Shown: piece by piece, positions 22,819-35,957 of the stretch
How positions within the stretch are numbered: the stretch's first letter is position 1
How the letters are laid out: each line of letters starts with the position of its first letter
From: Cinnamomum chago
Lineage: Eukaryota; Streptophyta; Magnoliopsida; Laurales; Lauraceae
DNA: 64,000 bases
Reading direction: 5' to 3'
NCBI GenBank assembly: GCA_038049695.1
Contig: CP142457.1
Span: 64,013,501 to 64,077,500, forward strand
The notes under the pieces: model-generated
Seen by the model: the letters and a program-made list of their open reading frames with translations, nothing else
Database searches by the model: none
What the model was told of the DNA's origin: nothing
Program-made: the position numbers and the translations under genes

Positions 22819-24747
22819 GGAACATCAATCTTTCTAAGGTTTTTAGAGTATGCGGTCAATCATCTAGGCCAGGTTGTTTGACCGGACACGCTGTAAGCCT
22901 TTAGAAACGAATTGAGTTATCCAGGAAGCCTGATTCAGATTAGTTAGTGCACTCGGTTGATCCTCCCGGCCAGGAGATCAACCGAGCTCACAACACATCA
23001 GGTTCACCTGGAAAACCCTGATTGTTCCAGTTTTCAACATTTAGTAGTTATGATCAGTTGTGGGGCCCATTGACCATCCAAATGAGCATTTATCAGTGAT
23101 CTAAGCCCGAGTCGACGGTGTGGCTCAACCTTGACTCGTGGGGACCACTGTTTAGTGTTTTGGTTGATAATCTAAGATGATTCGACCTCTAAGAGTTGTC
23201 AACAATGCCCTTAACCACCTAAGCACCAAATACAGTATTTTATGGCATTAATGACATCGTTTAGAGATCGAATTACCGGAGATAGACCCGAACCTAAAGT
23301 GGCCCATTACCTAGGATTGGACCGTTGGATTTCTCGTTGATTCTCTGATTGAAGTTTATACTTCACTGTTATTATTACTCTGTCATTCTTAGATCTTTAG
23401 AATAGCTGTTTACTATTAATTAAACATAATTGGAAGACTTGAACCTAGGGTATCTAGAGGTGACCCGATGATGTGTTTTCGGAGATCATTGACCCGTGTC
23501 TGTGTCTAGGCGGGCCCTTATTGGGCCTAAGTGTGGAGATGTGAACCCTTTAGCTGAAGAGGTAGTTTCTATTGGACTGTTAAGATGTTATGGATTGTAT
23601 GGAACTGTTTGTCAGTAGTAGATGGATTGTTGCCTCGTTTGGACGGTTATAGACCAGGCCATGTACTGATGGGCCTTGGTATGGATCCAACGAGTGGGCC
23701 TGGACCTTGAATGAGATCCAGAGACTGTATTGAGATGTGTAGACCTCTTAGAGATATTGTTAGGACCTTGTTCACGCAAGGCAAAGCCTAGACAGACACA
23801 GACCTTAGAGTTATTCTTGAGTCGGCATGAACATTCACTCGGTTGATTTAAGCTCAGCCTGTGGACTGATCATCCCCGGTAGGAGCTAGTTGAGTATGGT
23901 GAAGCTATCATGATGAGCTGTGTGGTTAAGACGGCAAGGTGTCATACCGTGCCGATCTGGAGTGATGAGATGATGAGTTGATGAGTGATATTCGGGATTA
24001 GTTATTCCCTGGTGAGATTCCCCACCGCGACTGTGTTCAGTATGGGAGGGCCGCGGCATAATATCCCGCGGTATTCCAGCTCGTGTGAATGTGCCACCTT
24101 GTTTATAGTAGTGTAGATGATTTCCTTATACTGATTCCTCATGCTTTACATGCACGATTGCCTAGTTCTCTTTCCTTGTTATTCATTTAATTTATGTACC
24201 CGTCCTTATTTCCTTTGATATATATATGCTATGTTAGTAGTATGCTGTAACTTGCCAGATCGTTTAGATCTGACCCATTCTATGGTGCTTAGGCCTTGAC
24301 CCAGAGATCCCAGACGATGCTTTAGCTGTAGTGGAGGCACCCATTGCAGGAGAGTACGCATGGGGCCCGGCCGACACGGATGTCGAGCCGGAGGGCGAGG
24401 AGTTCATTCCAGGGTTTTGAGGGACATTGTTATTTTGGGTTTTTGAGAGATATTCTGTAGTGAGAAGGGTAGAATGAAAATGTATAACTTTGATTTAACA
24501 TTGAATCATTTTAATTAGACATATGTTCTGCTCATACTTTATATATTTATCGATACCTATTGCTTCCGCTTTGTTTAAATCGTTATGCTTCCGCAATATT
24601 AAATGTTATAACTATGTTGGTCAAAAAGTTTTAAATTGGACCTCACTGCGGCCTACGATCTTGGAAGTTCTCGGATTTTCCGGGAAGTAGCGCGCCAATT
24701 TCGGGTAGTCGAACGAGTATATCGGTATCCGGAATTGGGGCGTTACA

Positions 24748-24752
24748 CATTC
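24748..24752 (+). repeat. Target-site duplication, right (CATTC)
   Basis: Matches 9201-9205. TnpD coding sequence resumes here. Confidence 0.95.
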
Positions 24753-26964
24753 GGTAAGGCGGATAAGGATAAGATGGGGAGGAAGAGAAAAAGGAATGAG
24801 TTTAATTTTCCAAAGAATTGGAAGAAGAAGAGTATTTTCTTCCAATTGCCTTATTGGAAGTATCTTATATTGCGACACAATCTGGATGTTATGCACATCG
24901 AAAAAAATGTGTGTGACAGTGTGGTAGGGACACTGTTGAACATGGAGGAGAAAACAAAAGACACTTTAAAAGCTCGTCTTGACCTAAAGTTAATGGGCAT
25001 AAGGGAACATCTCCACCCAAAACTGGAAGGAAATAGGTTGGTATTACCCTCTGCATGCTACTCAATGTCTTTAAATGAGAAAAGAAAGTTATGTCAATGC
25101 TTGAAGGAGGTGAAGGTTCCGGATAATTATTCGTCGAACATTGCACGGTGTGTTCAGGTCAAACAATGCAAGATCTCGGGGCTGAAGAGTCACGATTGTC
25201 ATGTTCTCATGCAACAACTACTTCCAATTGCAATACGTGGACTCTTACCCAAGGATGTGTGTTCAGTTTTGATTCAATTGTGTGCTTTCTTTAGGTAGTT
25301 GTGTTCGAAAGTTTTGAAGGTCTCAGAGCTAGAGCAACTTCAATCCCAGGTTGTTCTAACACTGTGTAAATTGGAAATGATCTTCCCACCGGCATTTTTT
25401 GATATCATGGTTCATTTGCCTATTCATCTCGCCGATGAGGCCAAGTTTGCCGGACCAGTGCAATTCCGGTGGATGTATCCAATCGAGAGGTCAGTATATA
25501 TATATATATATATATATAATATCAACTTGTCATTTCAAGTTGTATTGGCAATAACATCAACAATTGTATTCCGATAGGTACTTGCACACGCTGAAGTCAT
25601 ATGTACGTAATAGAAGTCGCCCGGAGGGTTCAATAGCAGAAGGGTACCTTTCAGAAGAATGTTCGACATTTTGCTCCAGATACTTGCAGGAGGTTGAGAC
25701 AAGGTTCAACCGACCGGTTCGGAATTACGATGGTGGTGATGCTAAATCACATGAAAAGTTTTCCATTTTCGCAGGGACCGGTCATGCCTTAGGGAAGGCA
25801 ACCTTGCGCACGCTAAGTACAGATGAGTGGGAGCAGGCTCATCTATATGTGTTGAACAACTGTGATGACGTCGCCCCATTTGTTAGGTAAGACTGCTATA
25901 TCCAAATCTAGTGAAACAATATATATATATATATAGTAAACGATACATTTTCCTCCCATTTGGATTATGATAAAAATGATTTATTGTGCAGGATACATAA
26001 GCAGATGATTAAGGACGCTCATGGTGGTCGTATAAGTGTTAGGGATGTAGACCGCACTCATATTAAGGAATTTGGTAAATGGTTCGAACGCCATGCAAGT
26101 GTTGTATATAATATGCATTTTTCCTATTAAGTGTAGTCATAGTTGTGAATAATGTGATTGGGATGTATTAATTTCGTTGTACAATCCAAATAGGTTTCAC
26201 AGATGCAAGTAGATGGTGAGCATGTAAATGAACAACTACAAGTATTAGCTATACCTCCCCTTCGAGCAGTGAGGTGCTTTAAGGGGTACATCGTAAATGG
26301 CTTTAGATTTCACACAGAAGATCGCGAGAGACAAAGGAAAACTCAAAATAGTGGAGTTTTCTTAACTGCAGAGACATCGAGCTTTGCAAGTGCAAGAGAC
26401 TTGAACCCGATGACCGGCAATGTCGGCTATTATGGTGTCTTAAAAGATGTTATTGAGTTACAGTATATCGGTGGGAATCGGATCATGTTATTCAAATGTG
26501 ATTGGTGGGACGTAACGAACCGTGATGGTAGGGGAATCAAGCAAGATGAGTATGGATTCACCTGTTTGAACTTCACACGGACCTTAAATACCAATGAACC
26601 ATTTATTCTTGAAAATCAGGCACAACAAGTTTTTTACATCCAAGACACCAACGAGCCCAATTGGCATGTCGCGATAAAGATATAACCCCGAGACTTATAC
26701 GTTATGGAGTCAGAAGAAGATCCTTGCCAACAAATTGAGCTCGATTTGCTTATTGAGTCAACAGATATGGTAGACACCAATGATGGTGTTATCACTTGGA
26801 ATAAACCTGATATAGAAGGAGTGGTTCTTGATACAAATATTGTTCTTCCTCATCAAACCCAAGAACATGAAGCAGATGACTTTATTGATGATGGTGAGGG
26901 ATATGATACATCTACTGACGACGGTGATGGAGATGATATCTCTATTGACGTTGGTGATGATTAA

Positions 26965-27213
26965 GATTGCTAGCAGGTAATGCAATTGAGTTTAGATTCT
27001 TAATATCCTTCTAATTATATATTAAAAATATGATGCTTTCACTTTTATTTTGTTTCTTTGCTATCACATTCTTATGGAATTTAGTGTCTTTTGTTGATAC
27101 CTCTAATGTTGATACCACATTATTGCCCATTTATTGTCTACTTATTTAATTCAAATCCATATTCTTGATGGATTATATTTGATTATGTGATTTAGGTAAT
27201 TAAGAAGATTCCC
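26965..27213. other. Spacer between TnpD and TnpA
   Basis: AT-rich, with no coding signal. A splice-acceptor-like TTTAG precedes the TnpA start codon at 27214, so it may hold a TnpA leader intron, as in alternatively spliced En/Spm transcripts. Confidence 0.5.
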
Positions 27214-27349
27214 ATGATTCGTCCAAGTAGAAGCAGATCTACTCAGAGTTCTTTCGTACATCCCCCTCCGCAGCCTACAGAGGAGGGGTCATCTGAGATC
27301 CAAAGTCAGCCTGACTGTACAGAGGTTGGGGGGATTGGCAGCAATTCAA

Positions 27350-28343
27350 GTAAGATGACTTAAATTTTGAATTAAGTTTTATTGTATAGGAGCTAGGGTT
27401 GGCAAAATGAAATGATCATGAATCAAAACATTTAATTCTTTCTATTCATTGTTGTATAAGCAAATTATAGTCATCATTTTCTTCCTTTCATTTGATGCCT
27501 TTGCGACCAATATTAAGCTAAAACTATTACAAAGAGAACATAAAACTTATTAGATGTGACGCTAGAAAATTAAGATCAAGACACTATTCAATGTGTTTTA
27601 GTGCTTGTATCTGTATTAATTGGAGTCCAAGGGCAAAGCACTCCAGCCCAACAAGGTCTACAATAACATCATCCAGTCAATGAAGAAACAAGAGGAGTCA
27701 ATAGCTAGCCCCCACCAATGTATTATGATTGCTGGGCTCTGAATTATGATTGCTGGGCCAACAGAAATGACATCAATCCTCTTTTATGGTAACAAATAAT
27801 ACTTCTGTATCCTGTCCAATAATATCATCATAATCCTAATGATAACAACAATACTATAATATCAAGAGTAATGTAATTACTTGACTACATTGTAGTCTAT
27901 TTTCTTTCTATCTCAAATCAATATCCTGAGCATATCAGGTTGGAGTTACCATCTACACTTTGATGTAGAATAACGAGCAATTCATTTTGAGGTTCAATAG
28001 GCCATATCTGGATATAGCTAAATTGCTCAAGAGACAATCAAAGTGCAAAACTGCCTTATCCAGTACTTAACTATTTTTTTTTCCAAGTTAAATGGAGTGT
28101 CAAAACATTGAGGATAAAGATTGTGTGGGACAAACTTTTACTTCTGATATATTCAGCATTTACTTCTAACTGTGCTCAATTTAGCAGTACTAGCAAGGAC
28201 CAGCAGTCTACCCTCTTTATAAGCAGATCTTTCTGTAAAAGCTGTTTTGAGATTAAGACGTACACTATTCATTTTGTTTAGTGGGCTGTCAATATTATTC
28301 TTTAGTATTGTATCGGTTATCAACTCTTAAACTTTGAAAACAG
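27350..28343. other. TnpA intron 1
   Basis: AT-rich intronic sequence between the donor CAA|GTAAGA and acceptor AACAG. No further gene is recognised in it. Confidence 0.5.
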
Positions 28344-28588
28344 ATCCTACCAGTGGAAAAAAGAGGACTTGAGGGAGCAGCCGAGGCATTAAATTGTTTA
28401 ATAGGCGGCCCGATGATAAACTAATTGTGCAGTTCAATGCAGAAGGGCAACCTATAGGTGATAATGCTAGGCCTTTCGCCACATTATGCGGAATAATTGT
28501 AAGGACACCTGGTAATGCACCATTATAGGTTACGAAATGGGCTGACGTTCCAGAGCAATCAAAAGAGAAAATGTGGAAGCATATCCAG

Positions 28589-30037
28589 GTAAATAGTAAT
28601 GAACCATTTATTTTTGCATACTTGTCTCATCTCATGTTTGAGGCTCATTGATGCCAGAATCCCTGGAGTTTACACTAGTGGAACCATGGGTGTGTATCTC
28701 AAAACCACCAGACTTGTATCTGTTTGATGTGTTTTATGGCTTTCACTAGGGTAGTTTTTTTTTTTCCTTAGGTAGAATTTAATGGAGTGGTGGTTGGGGG
28801 TGAAATGTGAGTTATAAATGCAGTTTTTGATACAGTACTTTGGCCAGTGAAAATGTGAAAAAGTTATCTAATTCTCCTGCATTGGATTAGAGATTCTGCA
28901 TTGCATTTGAGACCCAAGTATGGTTTTGCTTGCAAAAATATGTAAAACCCATATCTTGTTCTGCATTAAACATGATATAGCTCATGAAGGGCTGGCTATG
29001 TGCTCTGTTAGAACATACAAATCCCACATCTCTGTTATTTCTCTGTCTAGGATGGGAAAGGAGAAGTAGGGGACTGTGGCAGATATGCACCAGTCAAAGG
29101 AGAAGGGCCGGTGTGGAATGTGATAGTTGACCTACCTAACACCCAAAGAAAATGACTGGGTGATGGTCATCCAAGTAGATGATCTTGATTCCTGACCCAT
29201 GCTCAGGACCCTTTAATGCTACATGGATTATACATGGATTAATGTCATGCCTATACAAACAATTATTGGTTTTTTTTTTTTGGAATGGTTACTGACATGT
29301 TTTTGTTGTTGGTATTTGGAAAGATTGGACTACGCGGTGGTATGCATTATTCAAGTCATAAGAGGACCTAATCAAACATGATTTTTCTGAAGCGCCAAAA
29401 CAAATGTTTTCCTTTTGTCAGCAGGAAGTATGAAAACATGTTTAATTTACTGTTCAAAACTGATTTAATTCATAAATACATGAACAATTCAACTGATAGT
29501 GATTTCAACTATGGGCTTTGGGTTCTCAGTATGATAGTGATTTCAACTATCCAAGGTTAGCACACTTTTAGTGGCTACTATTTCAAAGGAAAACAAGTTG
29601 CAATGCCAATAGATACAGGAACCTGCATCCCAAGTTGCTTCTAATTGTGGATAGTTTTTGTTTTGCTGTTGCATTCTTTGGACTTCAACAGCAAATACTT
29701 ACTGAGTTTATGCTCATTTTATGAAAAAGGATAGACCTATGGTCCCCAATGGGTCAATCAGCCAATGGACCCAGCCCATCCATCTCAACCTATCATCTTT
29801 GGCCTGAGTTGCATACTATCTCATGTTTAGAGTTTTATCTATATTTTAAGTTATTTTTATTAGATATTTTAATCATAGCCATCAATGTGTATGTAGGTCG
29901 TCAGTGGGTGTACTCAGTTTAAATTTAGAATGGACATGTGCTGCTTTTATCATGATAATGCAAGATGCCTTTAACCACTAATCACTGCCTCCTCTTAATT
30001 TCTCTCATATATACTTCATGGTTACATTGAATCTCAG
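28589..30037. other. TnpA intron 2
   Basis: About 1.45 kb without coding signal. GGACTACGCGGTGGT near 29327 repeats the first bases of the next exon (30037 onward), suggesting a small internal duplication or a relic exon start. Confidence 0.5.
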
Positions 30038-31107
30038 GACTACGCGGTGGTTGATGATGAAAGGAAAAAGTGGGTTCTACAAAGTTTAGGAAAGAAATAC
30101 AGAGATTATAAAAAGAACATTAAGGATAAGTACTATTCTTTGTGGAATACAGATGAGGAACGACTTCAGCATAGACCCCCTGATGTTTCTAGTGAAGATT
30201 GGGCTTGGCTTGTGCAATATTGGGGCAGTCCAGAGGTTCAGGTATGAAACCATTGTTAAAATGTTTTAGTGAAAGAGTCCTTTTTGCTCGCGTCTTTAAA
30301 TTGTTGCAATATTGTTGAATATATGTAGGCTGTGGCTGCGAAAAATAAGGCCAATCGGAGCTCCCAAAAACTTAGACATACAAGGGGGACTAAGAGTCTT
30401 GCTTGACATAGAGATGAGGAGGTACATGGGTTCAATATATTATTTTTTATTTTAGAATTTACGTTGACATTCAACTTGGTAATGAAATTAACTTTGTACA
30501 TGGATAGATGAGGAGCATGACTGATGGGAGTATTCCTTCTCGGGCGGATCTATTCATTCGCACCCATAGTCGGAAGGACGGGACTCCTGTTGATGAGAAA
30601 TCAACGGAAATCATTGTACGTCAGTTGATAATTTTAACAATAAGCCTCAATTTGTGTATAATGACACTAATTAATTTTTCCATTCAGTCAAAGTTTAAGG
30701 AACTAAGTGCTGCCCAAGAAGGAGGATCTTCTAGCTCCATAGGTGATGATATATATACTCAGGTGATGGGAGCAGAGTGGCATGGTCATGTATGTGGATA
30801 TGGGCTAGGTCCAACGCCCACTTCAGTCTTTGGCTCCACGTTGCTCCAATCTCAGGCCGCTTTTGATGAGGTTCAGATTGAACTAAGCTCAATGCATGAA
30901 AAACTCCAACAAATGGAGGAGTGGAAGAAAAACCAAGAAGAAGAGAAGCGTCAAATGGAGGAGTGGAAGAAAAACCAAGAAGAAGAGAAGCGTCAAATGG
31001 AGGAGTGGAAAAAGAACCAAGAAGAAGAGAAGCGTGCACATTTAGAAGAGATGAAGTTGTTGCATGCCATTATTACTGAGATGAGACAACGGTTATCTCC
31101 CCGGTGA

Positions 31108-32586
<1,479 letters not shown>

Positions 32587-32832
32587 GTATTACTTTTAAC
32601 CAAGATATACTTTTTTCAAACGGTGCATTATAATCTATATTATTGTCCAATCCACTTGACTCCATTTTATTGCATTGCAGGTGGGTTTTTTTTTTTTCCT
32701 GATGCCATTTATTTTTTTCATGTCTTGTTGGGAGTTTTTGATATTGGGATTCTGTTTTTACTTTGAATATTGGTGTTTTGATGGGCTTTTGATTGATGAT
32801 GGTATTTTGGGTTGTTTTTGTATATGTTTCAG
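32587..32832. other. Junction between USP and DnaJ fragments
   Basis: T-rich intronic sequence. It starts as a USP intron (GTATTA donor) and ends with a DnaJ acceptor (GTTTCAG), so a breakpoint joining two different genes' introns lies here. Confidence 0.6.
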
Positions 32833-32901
32833 TATCACCCAAATGTCTGCAAGGGGAGCAACTGTGGGGTTCAATTTCATAGGATCAATGAAGCTTATGA
32901 T
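32833..32901 (+). pseudogene. Chloroplast DnaJ-8-like J-domain exon, captured
   Basis: A 69 bp exon between TTTCAG and GTGAGC encodes 23 residues, including [20 protein letters not shown] and ending AYD. This matches the second half of the J domain in the plant small DnaJ (J8, chloroplast) family, where Cys-rich [11 protein letters not shown] is characteristic. The HPD tripeptide that stimulates Hsp70 ATPase is HPN here, and the first exon with the transit peptide is missing. Non-functional alone. Confidence 0.75.
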
Positions 32902-33513
32902 GTGAGCATTCATATCTCTATGACTATAATCAACTCCTATTGATTGGGTTTGAACTGCTTTTTTTTTTTCTTGTTTTTTTGTCACCCCAGATGACTTAAG
33001 AGGGATATACCCATGTCCCTGAATTGAAGTGCATCCATAGATAGTTTGTACATTTACCGTTGTTTTTACGGGCCATGATATTATAATTTCTGCTGTTAGT
33101 TATTGCTTTTGTATATATTCATGAGATACATGGCAAGTCCCCTCAGACTTTGGATAGACACCTGGTTTGGCCTTTTTTAAATCTCAAAATCATAAATTGG
33201 CAGTTTGATTTCTACTATCAGAGCCATGAACAATTTTCTGCAAAAACTATTGGACTTCTTACATGAACATAAGTTTCAGCAACCTCAAATGTTGCATGCA
33301 TGCTCGCTTTAATTGGTTACCATAGTACAAAGAAGACACTAGAGCTGGATATGTGTAGATCCCACCTTTGTGAACCAACCAAAAGTGCAAGTTGACACCT
33401 ATTTCTCACTCCCACTAATGACAGAAGCACTTCCCTGATAATCCCAATGAGATGAATTCTCATCTCTCTTTCTGATCAATGGTACAAATTGACTCTTGAC
33501 TTCATGGTTACAG
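32902..33513. other. Non-coding stretch after the DnaJ exon
   Basis: AT-rich with poly-T tracts. I see no exon of the DnaJ gene or any other gene in it. Confidence 0.45.
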
Positions 33514-33669
33514 GATGATGAGGTTCTACGTCTTCCCGACACCTTGGATCTCTTGGACATTTCAGAATCTGGCACTCCAGGTGATTCGTCGAGAATGCAG
33601 AGGACAACTGACCATGGTGAGGCAAGTGGGTCATCATCATCTCGTCCATTCGCTTCACAACTGCAATAA
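33514..33669 (+). pseudogene. Possible captured terminal exon, unidentified
   Basis: After GGTTACAG, a 51-codon open stretch starts DDEVLRLPDTLDLLDISE, contains a Ser-rich GEASGSSSSRPFASQLQ end, and stops with TAA at 33667. Codon use is protein-like, but I do not recognise the family. It may be the last exon of a further captured gene, or chance. Confidence 0.35.
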
Positions 33670-34036
33670 AAAAGAGAATGGTCTGGCTGCTTGAGTGCGC
33701 AACATCTCTGCTGGTTATGAGTGATCTTTTGTGTATGATTTTCATATACAGTTACAGTCTCTTTTGTACACCTTTGCTGTATCTGTTTTCTAGTACTTCT
33801 TTCAGGAACTCCTGTTCATGTGCCATCCATTTCTAGGAATTACAATTTACAATATGTGGAAAAAAGGGTGATGTTCTTTGGTTTCTAGTGTCCTGTTGGT
33901 TTTATTGAGGTTTTTCTTTTGCAAACTATCTATAATCTAGAAATGCTTTATTAATCTGTAATGGTGACAGAGGTGATATGTTGCTCAGCACCAGGATGTG
34001 TATATTGCCCTTTTGCTATGAGAATGTCATAGTGGA

Positions 34037-34152
34037 GCCTACACTTTGGTGATCCAGATGGGTTGTCTGATGGACCAACCTTGGATGGATTTCAGTTAAG
34101 TAAGCCTACACTTTGGTGATCCAGATGGGTTGTCTGATGGACCAACCTTGGA
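34037..34152 (+). repeat. Tandem duplication, period ~66 bp
   Basis: GCCTACACTTTGGTGATCCA and the following ~35 bp (through GGACCAACCTTGGA) occur twice, at about 34037 and 34103, without visible change. Confidence 0.85.
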
Positions 34153-34375
34153 GTGTCATTTTCACTCCTAAAATTAAGCATGTAATACAAAAATAAGCAC
34201 AAAAAAACGTATTCATATATATTTTAATATTCTTACGTACATAAATGGCAGTTAAAAAAGGCCAAACCTTGGGTTACTGTACTTTTGAGTTGGTTGTAAA
34301 TTGAAAGGTTATTTGGGTGCATTTGGTCTTTTGTTTCTTGTTTTTTGGGTGTATTTGGTAAATATTTTTGCGCTA
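34153..34375. other. AT-rich stretch before the CACTA end
   Basis: No gene or repeat recognised. It leads into the GC-rich subterminal block. Confidence 0.4.
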
Positions 34376-34711
34376 GATGCGGCTAATAATTGCCAAAAAA
34401 AAAAAAAAAACTGCTTTTACCGGCGGCCGCCTGACCACCGCTAAAAGCAGTATTTTTTAAAAAAAGGCACTACTTTTACCGGCAGCCAGGCATACAGCAA
34501 CAGTCTTTATAGCTTTTACCGGCGGTCAGGTGGCTGCCGGTAAAAGTAAAATTAGCGGGGGCCACAAAAACGCCGTTAAGATTTTTACCCACTCTATCTA
34601 TACCCTCGCAAAGCGACGGCCACTGGGCCGCCGCTAAATCTTTTACCGGCGGCCAATATCATTTTTACCGGCGGCCACCGGCCCCCGCTATAAGCAGTTT
34701 TTCTTATAGTG
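34376..34711 (+). repeat. CACTA 3' subterminal repeats and terminus
   Basis: The block is built from TTTTACCGGCGGCC and its inverse GGCCGCCGGTAAAA, plus GCTAAAAGCAG and GCGGGGGCC motifs in both orientations. It ends GCTATAAGCAG..CTTATAGTG. Such repeats are TnpA-type binding sites in CACTA elements. The reverse complement of about 34525-34711 matches 57772-57955, another end of this family. Confidence 0.85.
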
Positions 34712-34859
34712 TGAATTGTTTAGACCAATTGAGGGGTGTTATATGGGGAGAATGTCAAATGAATGACATCCCATCTCCTCTAAAAAAGAAATTCCTTTTC
34801 CCACGTGGCACCTCCTATTTAGGTTTCCGTGTTTGGACCAATAAGGGAATCCATGAAAA

Positions 34860-34979
34860 AAATAAAATACAATGGTTAGTTACAAACAAGATAGAGAGAG
34901 GGTCGAGCACGAATTTGCCTAATAAAATACAGTGGTGAGTTACACACGAAGATAGAGAGAGGGTCGAGCACGAATATGC
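34860..34979 (+). repeat. Tandem duplication, ~60 bp units
   Basis: AATAAAATACAATGGTTAGT and the following GATAGAGAGAGGGTCGAGCA segment occur twice in tandem with a few substitutions. The second copy starts near 34920. The same structure is seen at about 58093-58212. Confidence 0.85.
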
Positions 34980-35724
34980 CTCTTCGCTTGGGCGTACGGA
35001 TTTCAGAACCGATGCTCCTATTAGATGGACGTCCAAGGGTGCTATGGACGAATACGCGTGTGGTATGATGCGCTGCAGTCCGCAGGGCAAGCCCCAGTGG
35101 GTTCAGGTCATGTACCACCATAGGCAGCGTCCCCATGAACAGCCCAGCCAGATTATCTCCTTACGAGAGTGGGTGGCTAGATCAAAGGGATATGTGCCCG
35201 TGGGGTCCTCGCCACTCCCATCAATTTTAATAATAACTCGTGCAGCAACTGACACATGCTCCAAAACCGTAGGGCCACCACCCAACAAAGCTATCTTATT
35301 GCTGCAGACACTCCACAACGTCAAGGCATCAGACTGATCCTACCTCCATTGATCAATGCACGATACCAAAACTACCACATACAGTTGGTAGCTTTCGGAT
35401 GGGCTGATCGCCGACAGAACGTGTGCGAGCAGCTCCAGTATCATCAAAGAGAGCTCGCCGGGTATTCAAAGAAACGAGTTATCAAGAAATGTTTCAAAAC
35501 ACTTAGAAAAACGAAAAAAACAAAACCAAAACCATGAGATGATCTTTGAAAAGACCGAAGAAAAAATCGTAAGCGTGGTCGGTAAAAGAGGTTAGGGGTT
35601 TTTCCAAAAGTTGTTTGGGGTGGCATGGGTACTTCATAGAAAACTAGACGTCGTGTGGGGGCGGACAGCCAGTCGGTTTGGAATCGGGAGACAGTTTCTG
35701 CCATGCCAAGAGTGTGGAACTTTT

Positions 35725-35727
<3 letters not shown>

Positions 35728-35781
<54 letters not shown>

Positions 35782-35917
35782 GGGGGATCACACAGGCTGC
35801 AGCCTGTGTTATCACAGGCTGCACGCACACGTGCGAGGGCCCAGGGCCTCTGCCCACACGTGTGACACAGGCTGCAGCCTGTGATAACATAGGCTGCAGC
35901 CTGTGGGATCCCACCTC

Positions 35918-35957
<40 letters not shown>
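35728..35957 (+). repeat. (TA)n/(GA)n compound microsatellite split by a MITE
   Basis: TA repeats at 35728-35778 and 35919-35938 flank a small inverted-repeat element. A GA tract follows to 35957. Confidence 0.9.
35779..35917 (+). mobile_element. Small palindromic MITE in the TA tract
   Basis: About 140 bp with ~44 bp terminal inverted repeats. The left arm contains CACAGGCTGCAGCCTGTG and then TTATCACAGGCTGCA. The right arm is its inverse, with few mismatches, ending GGGATCCCACC. Each arm holds its own palindrome (AGGCTGCAGCCT). It is flanked by TA repeats on both sides and absent from the duplicate locus. Confidence 0.75.

Larger units (their letters stand above)
9206..24747 (+). mobile_element. 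Ty3/gypsy chromovirus-like LTR retrotransposon (Tekay/Del-like), complete but coding-defective
   Basis: It has TG..CA LTRs of 5666 bp (9206-14871) and 5042 bp (19706-24747), a primer-binding site for initiator tRNA-Met, a gag-protease-RT-RNaseH-integrase order, a polypurine tract, and a 5 bp target duplication. The integrase is followed by a chromodomain-like tail ([20 protein letters not shown]), as in the Tekay/Del chromoviruses. I counted about nine substitutions between the shared ~5 kb of the LTRs, plus one 596 bp and one 27 bp length difference, so insertion is recent. The LTRs are longer than the 4834 bp interior. Gag-pol is broken by an indel in the zinc knuckle and a TAG in RT. Confidence 0.95.
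19706..24747 (+). repeat. 3' LTR (5042 bp)
   Basis: Nearly identical to 9206-14871. Substitutions seen are few: one near 20317, two near 21430 and single changes near 22650, 22862, 23922 and 24341, plus two in the minisatellite. It lacks 596 bp corresponding to 12347-12942, joined with at most 1-2 bp of microhomology at 22818/22819, and one 27 bp minisatellite unit. Confidence 0.95.
7679..26964 (+). pseudogene. TnpD-type CACTA transposase, split and nonsense-mutated
   Basis: TnpD cuts CACTA ends. The Met at 7679 starts the conserved Transpos_assoc domain (MDKSW, CPCIKCCN). A Transposase_21 core follows, with DGFNPF at residues 328-333 (bases 8660-8677) and a CPSC zinc-like motif near 8994. 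The gene resumes in the same frame at 24753 after the LTR element, with NLDVMHIEKN and the DUF4218 region. Exons are about 24753-25489, 25578-25886, 25992-26094 (GC donor) and 26194 onward. The last carries DUF4216 (DWWDVTNRDGRGIK) and an Asp-rich acidic tail (26704-26964). Damage: TAG at 25296-25298 within CAFFR-LCSK, TAA at 26683-26685 before the acidic tail, and the retrotransposon itself. Confidence 0.9.
27214..31107 (+). pseudogene. TnpA-like CACTA accessory protein (Transposase_24 type), nonsense-mutated
   Basis: TnpA-type proteins bind subterminal repeats and assist TnpD. Likely exons with GT..AG borders are 27214-27349, 28344-28588, 30038-30241, 30329-30421, 30508-30615 and 30688-31107. 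The family signature is clear: RPDDKLIVQFN, KWADVPEQSKEKMW, SHSRKDGTPVDEKS-like (30565-30602), QEGGSSSSIGDDIYTQVMG, and a C-terminal coiled coil. The coil contains three tandem copies of QMEEWKKNQEEEKR (42 bp units, 30911-31036). In-frame stops at 28370 (TGA), 28526 (TAG) and 30404 (TGA) make it a pseudogene. The first and third are CGA-to-TGA-like, as expected from deaminated methylcytosine. Confidence 0.85.

Noticed and set aside
35044..35537. Open frames of 93-97 codons conserved in both copies of the duplication (58277-58770)
   Set aside because: Conservation only reflects the recent duplication. Both strands are open and no protein family is recognisable.
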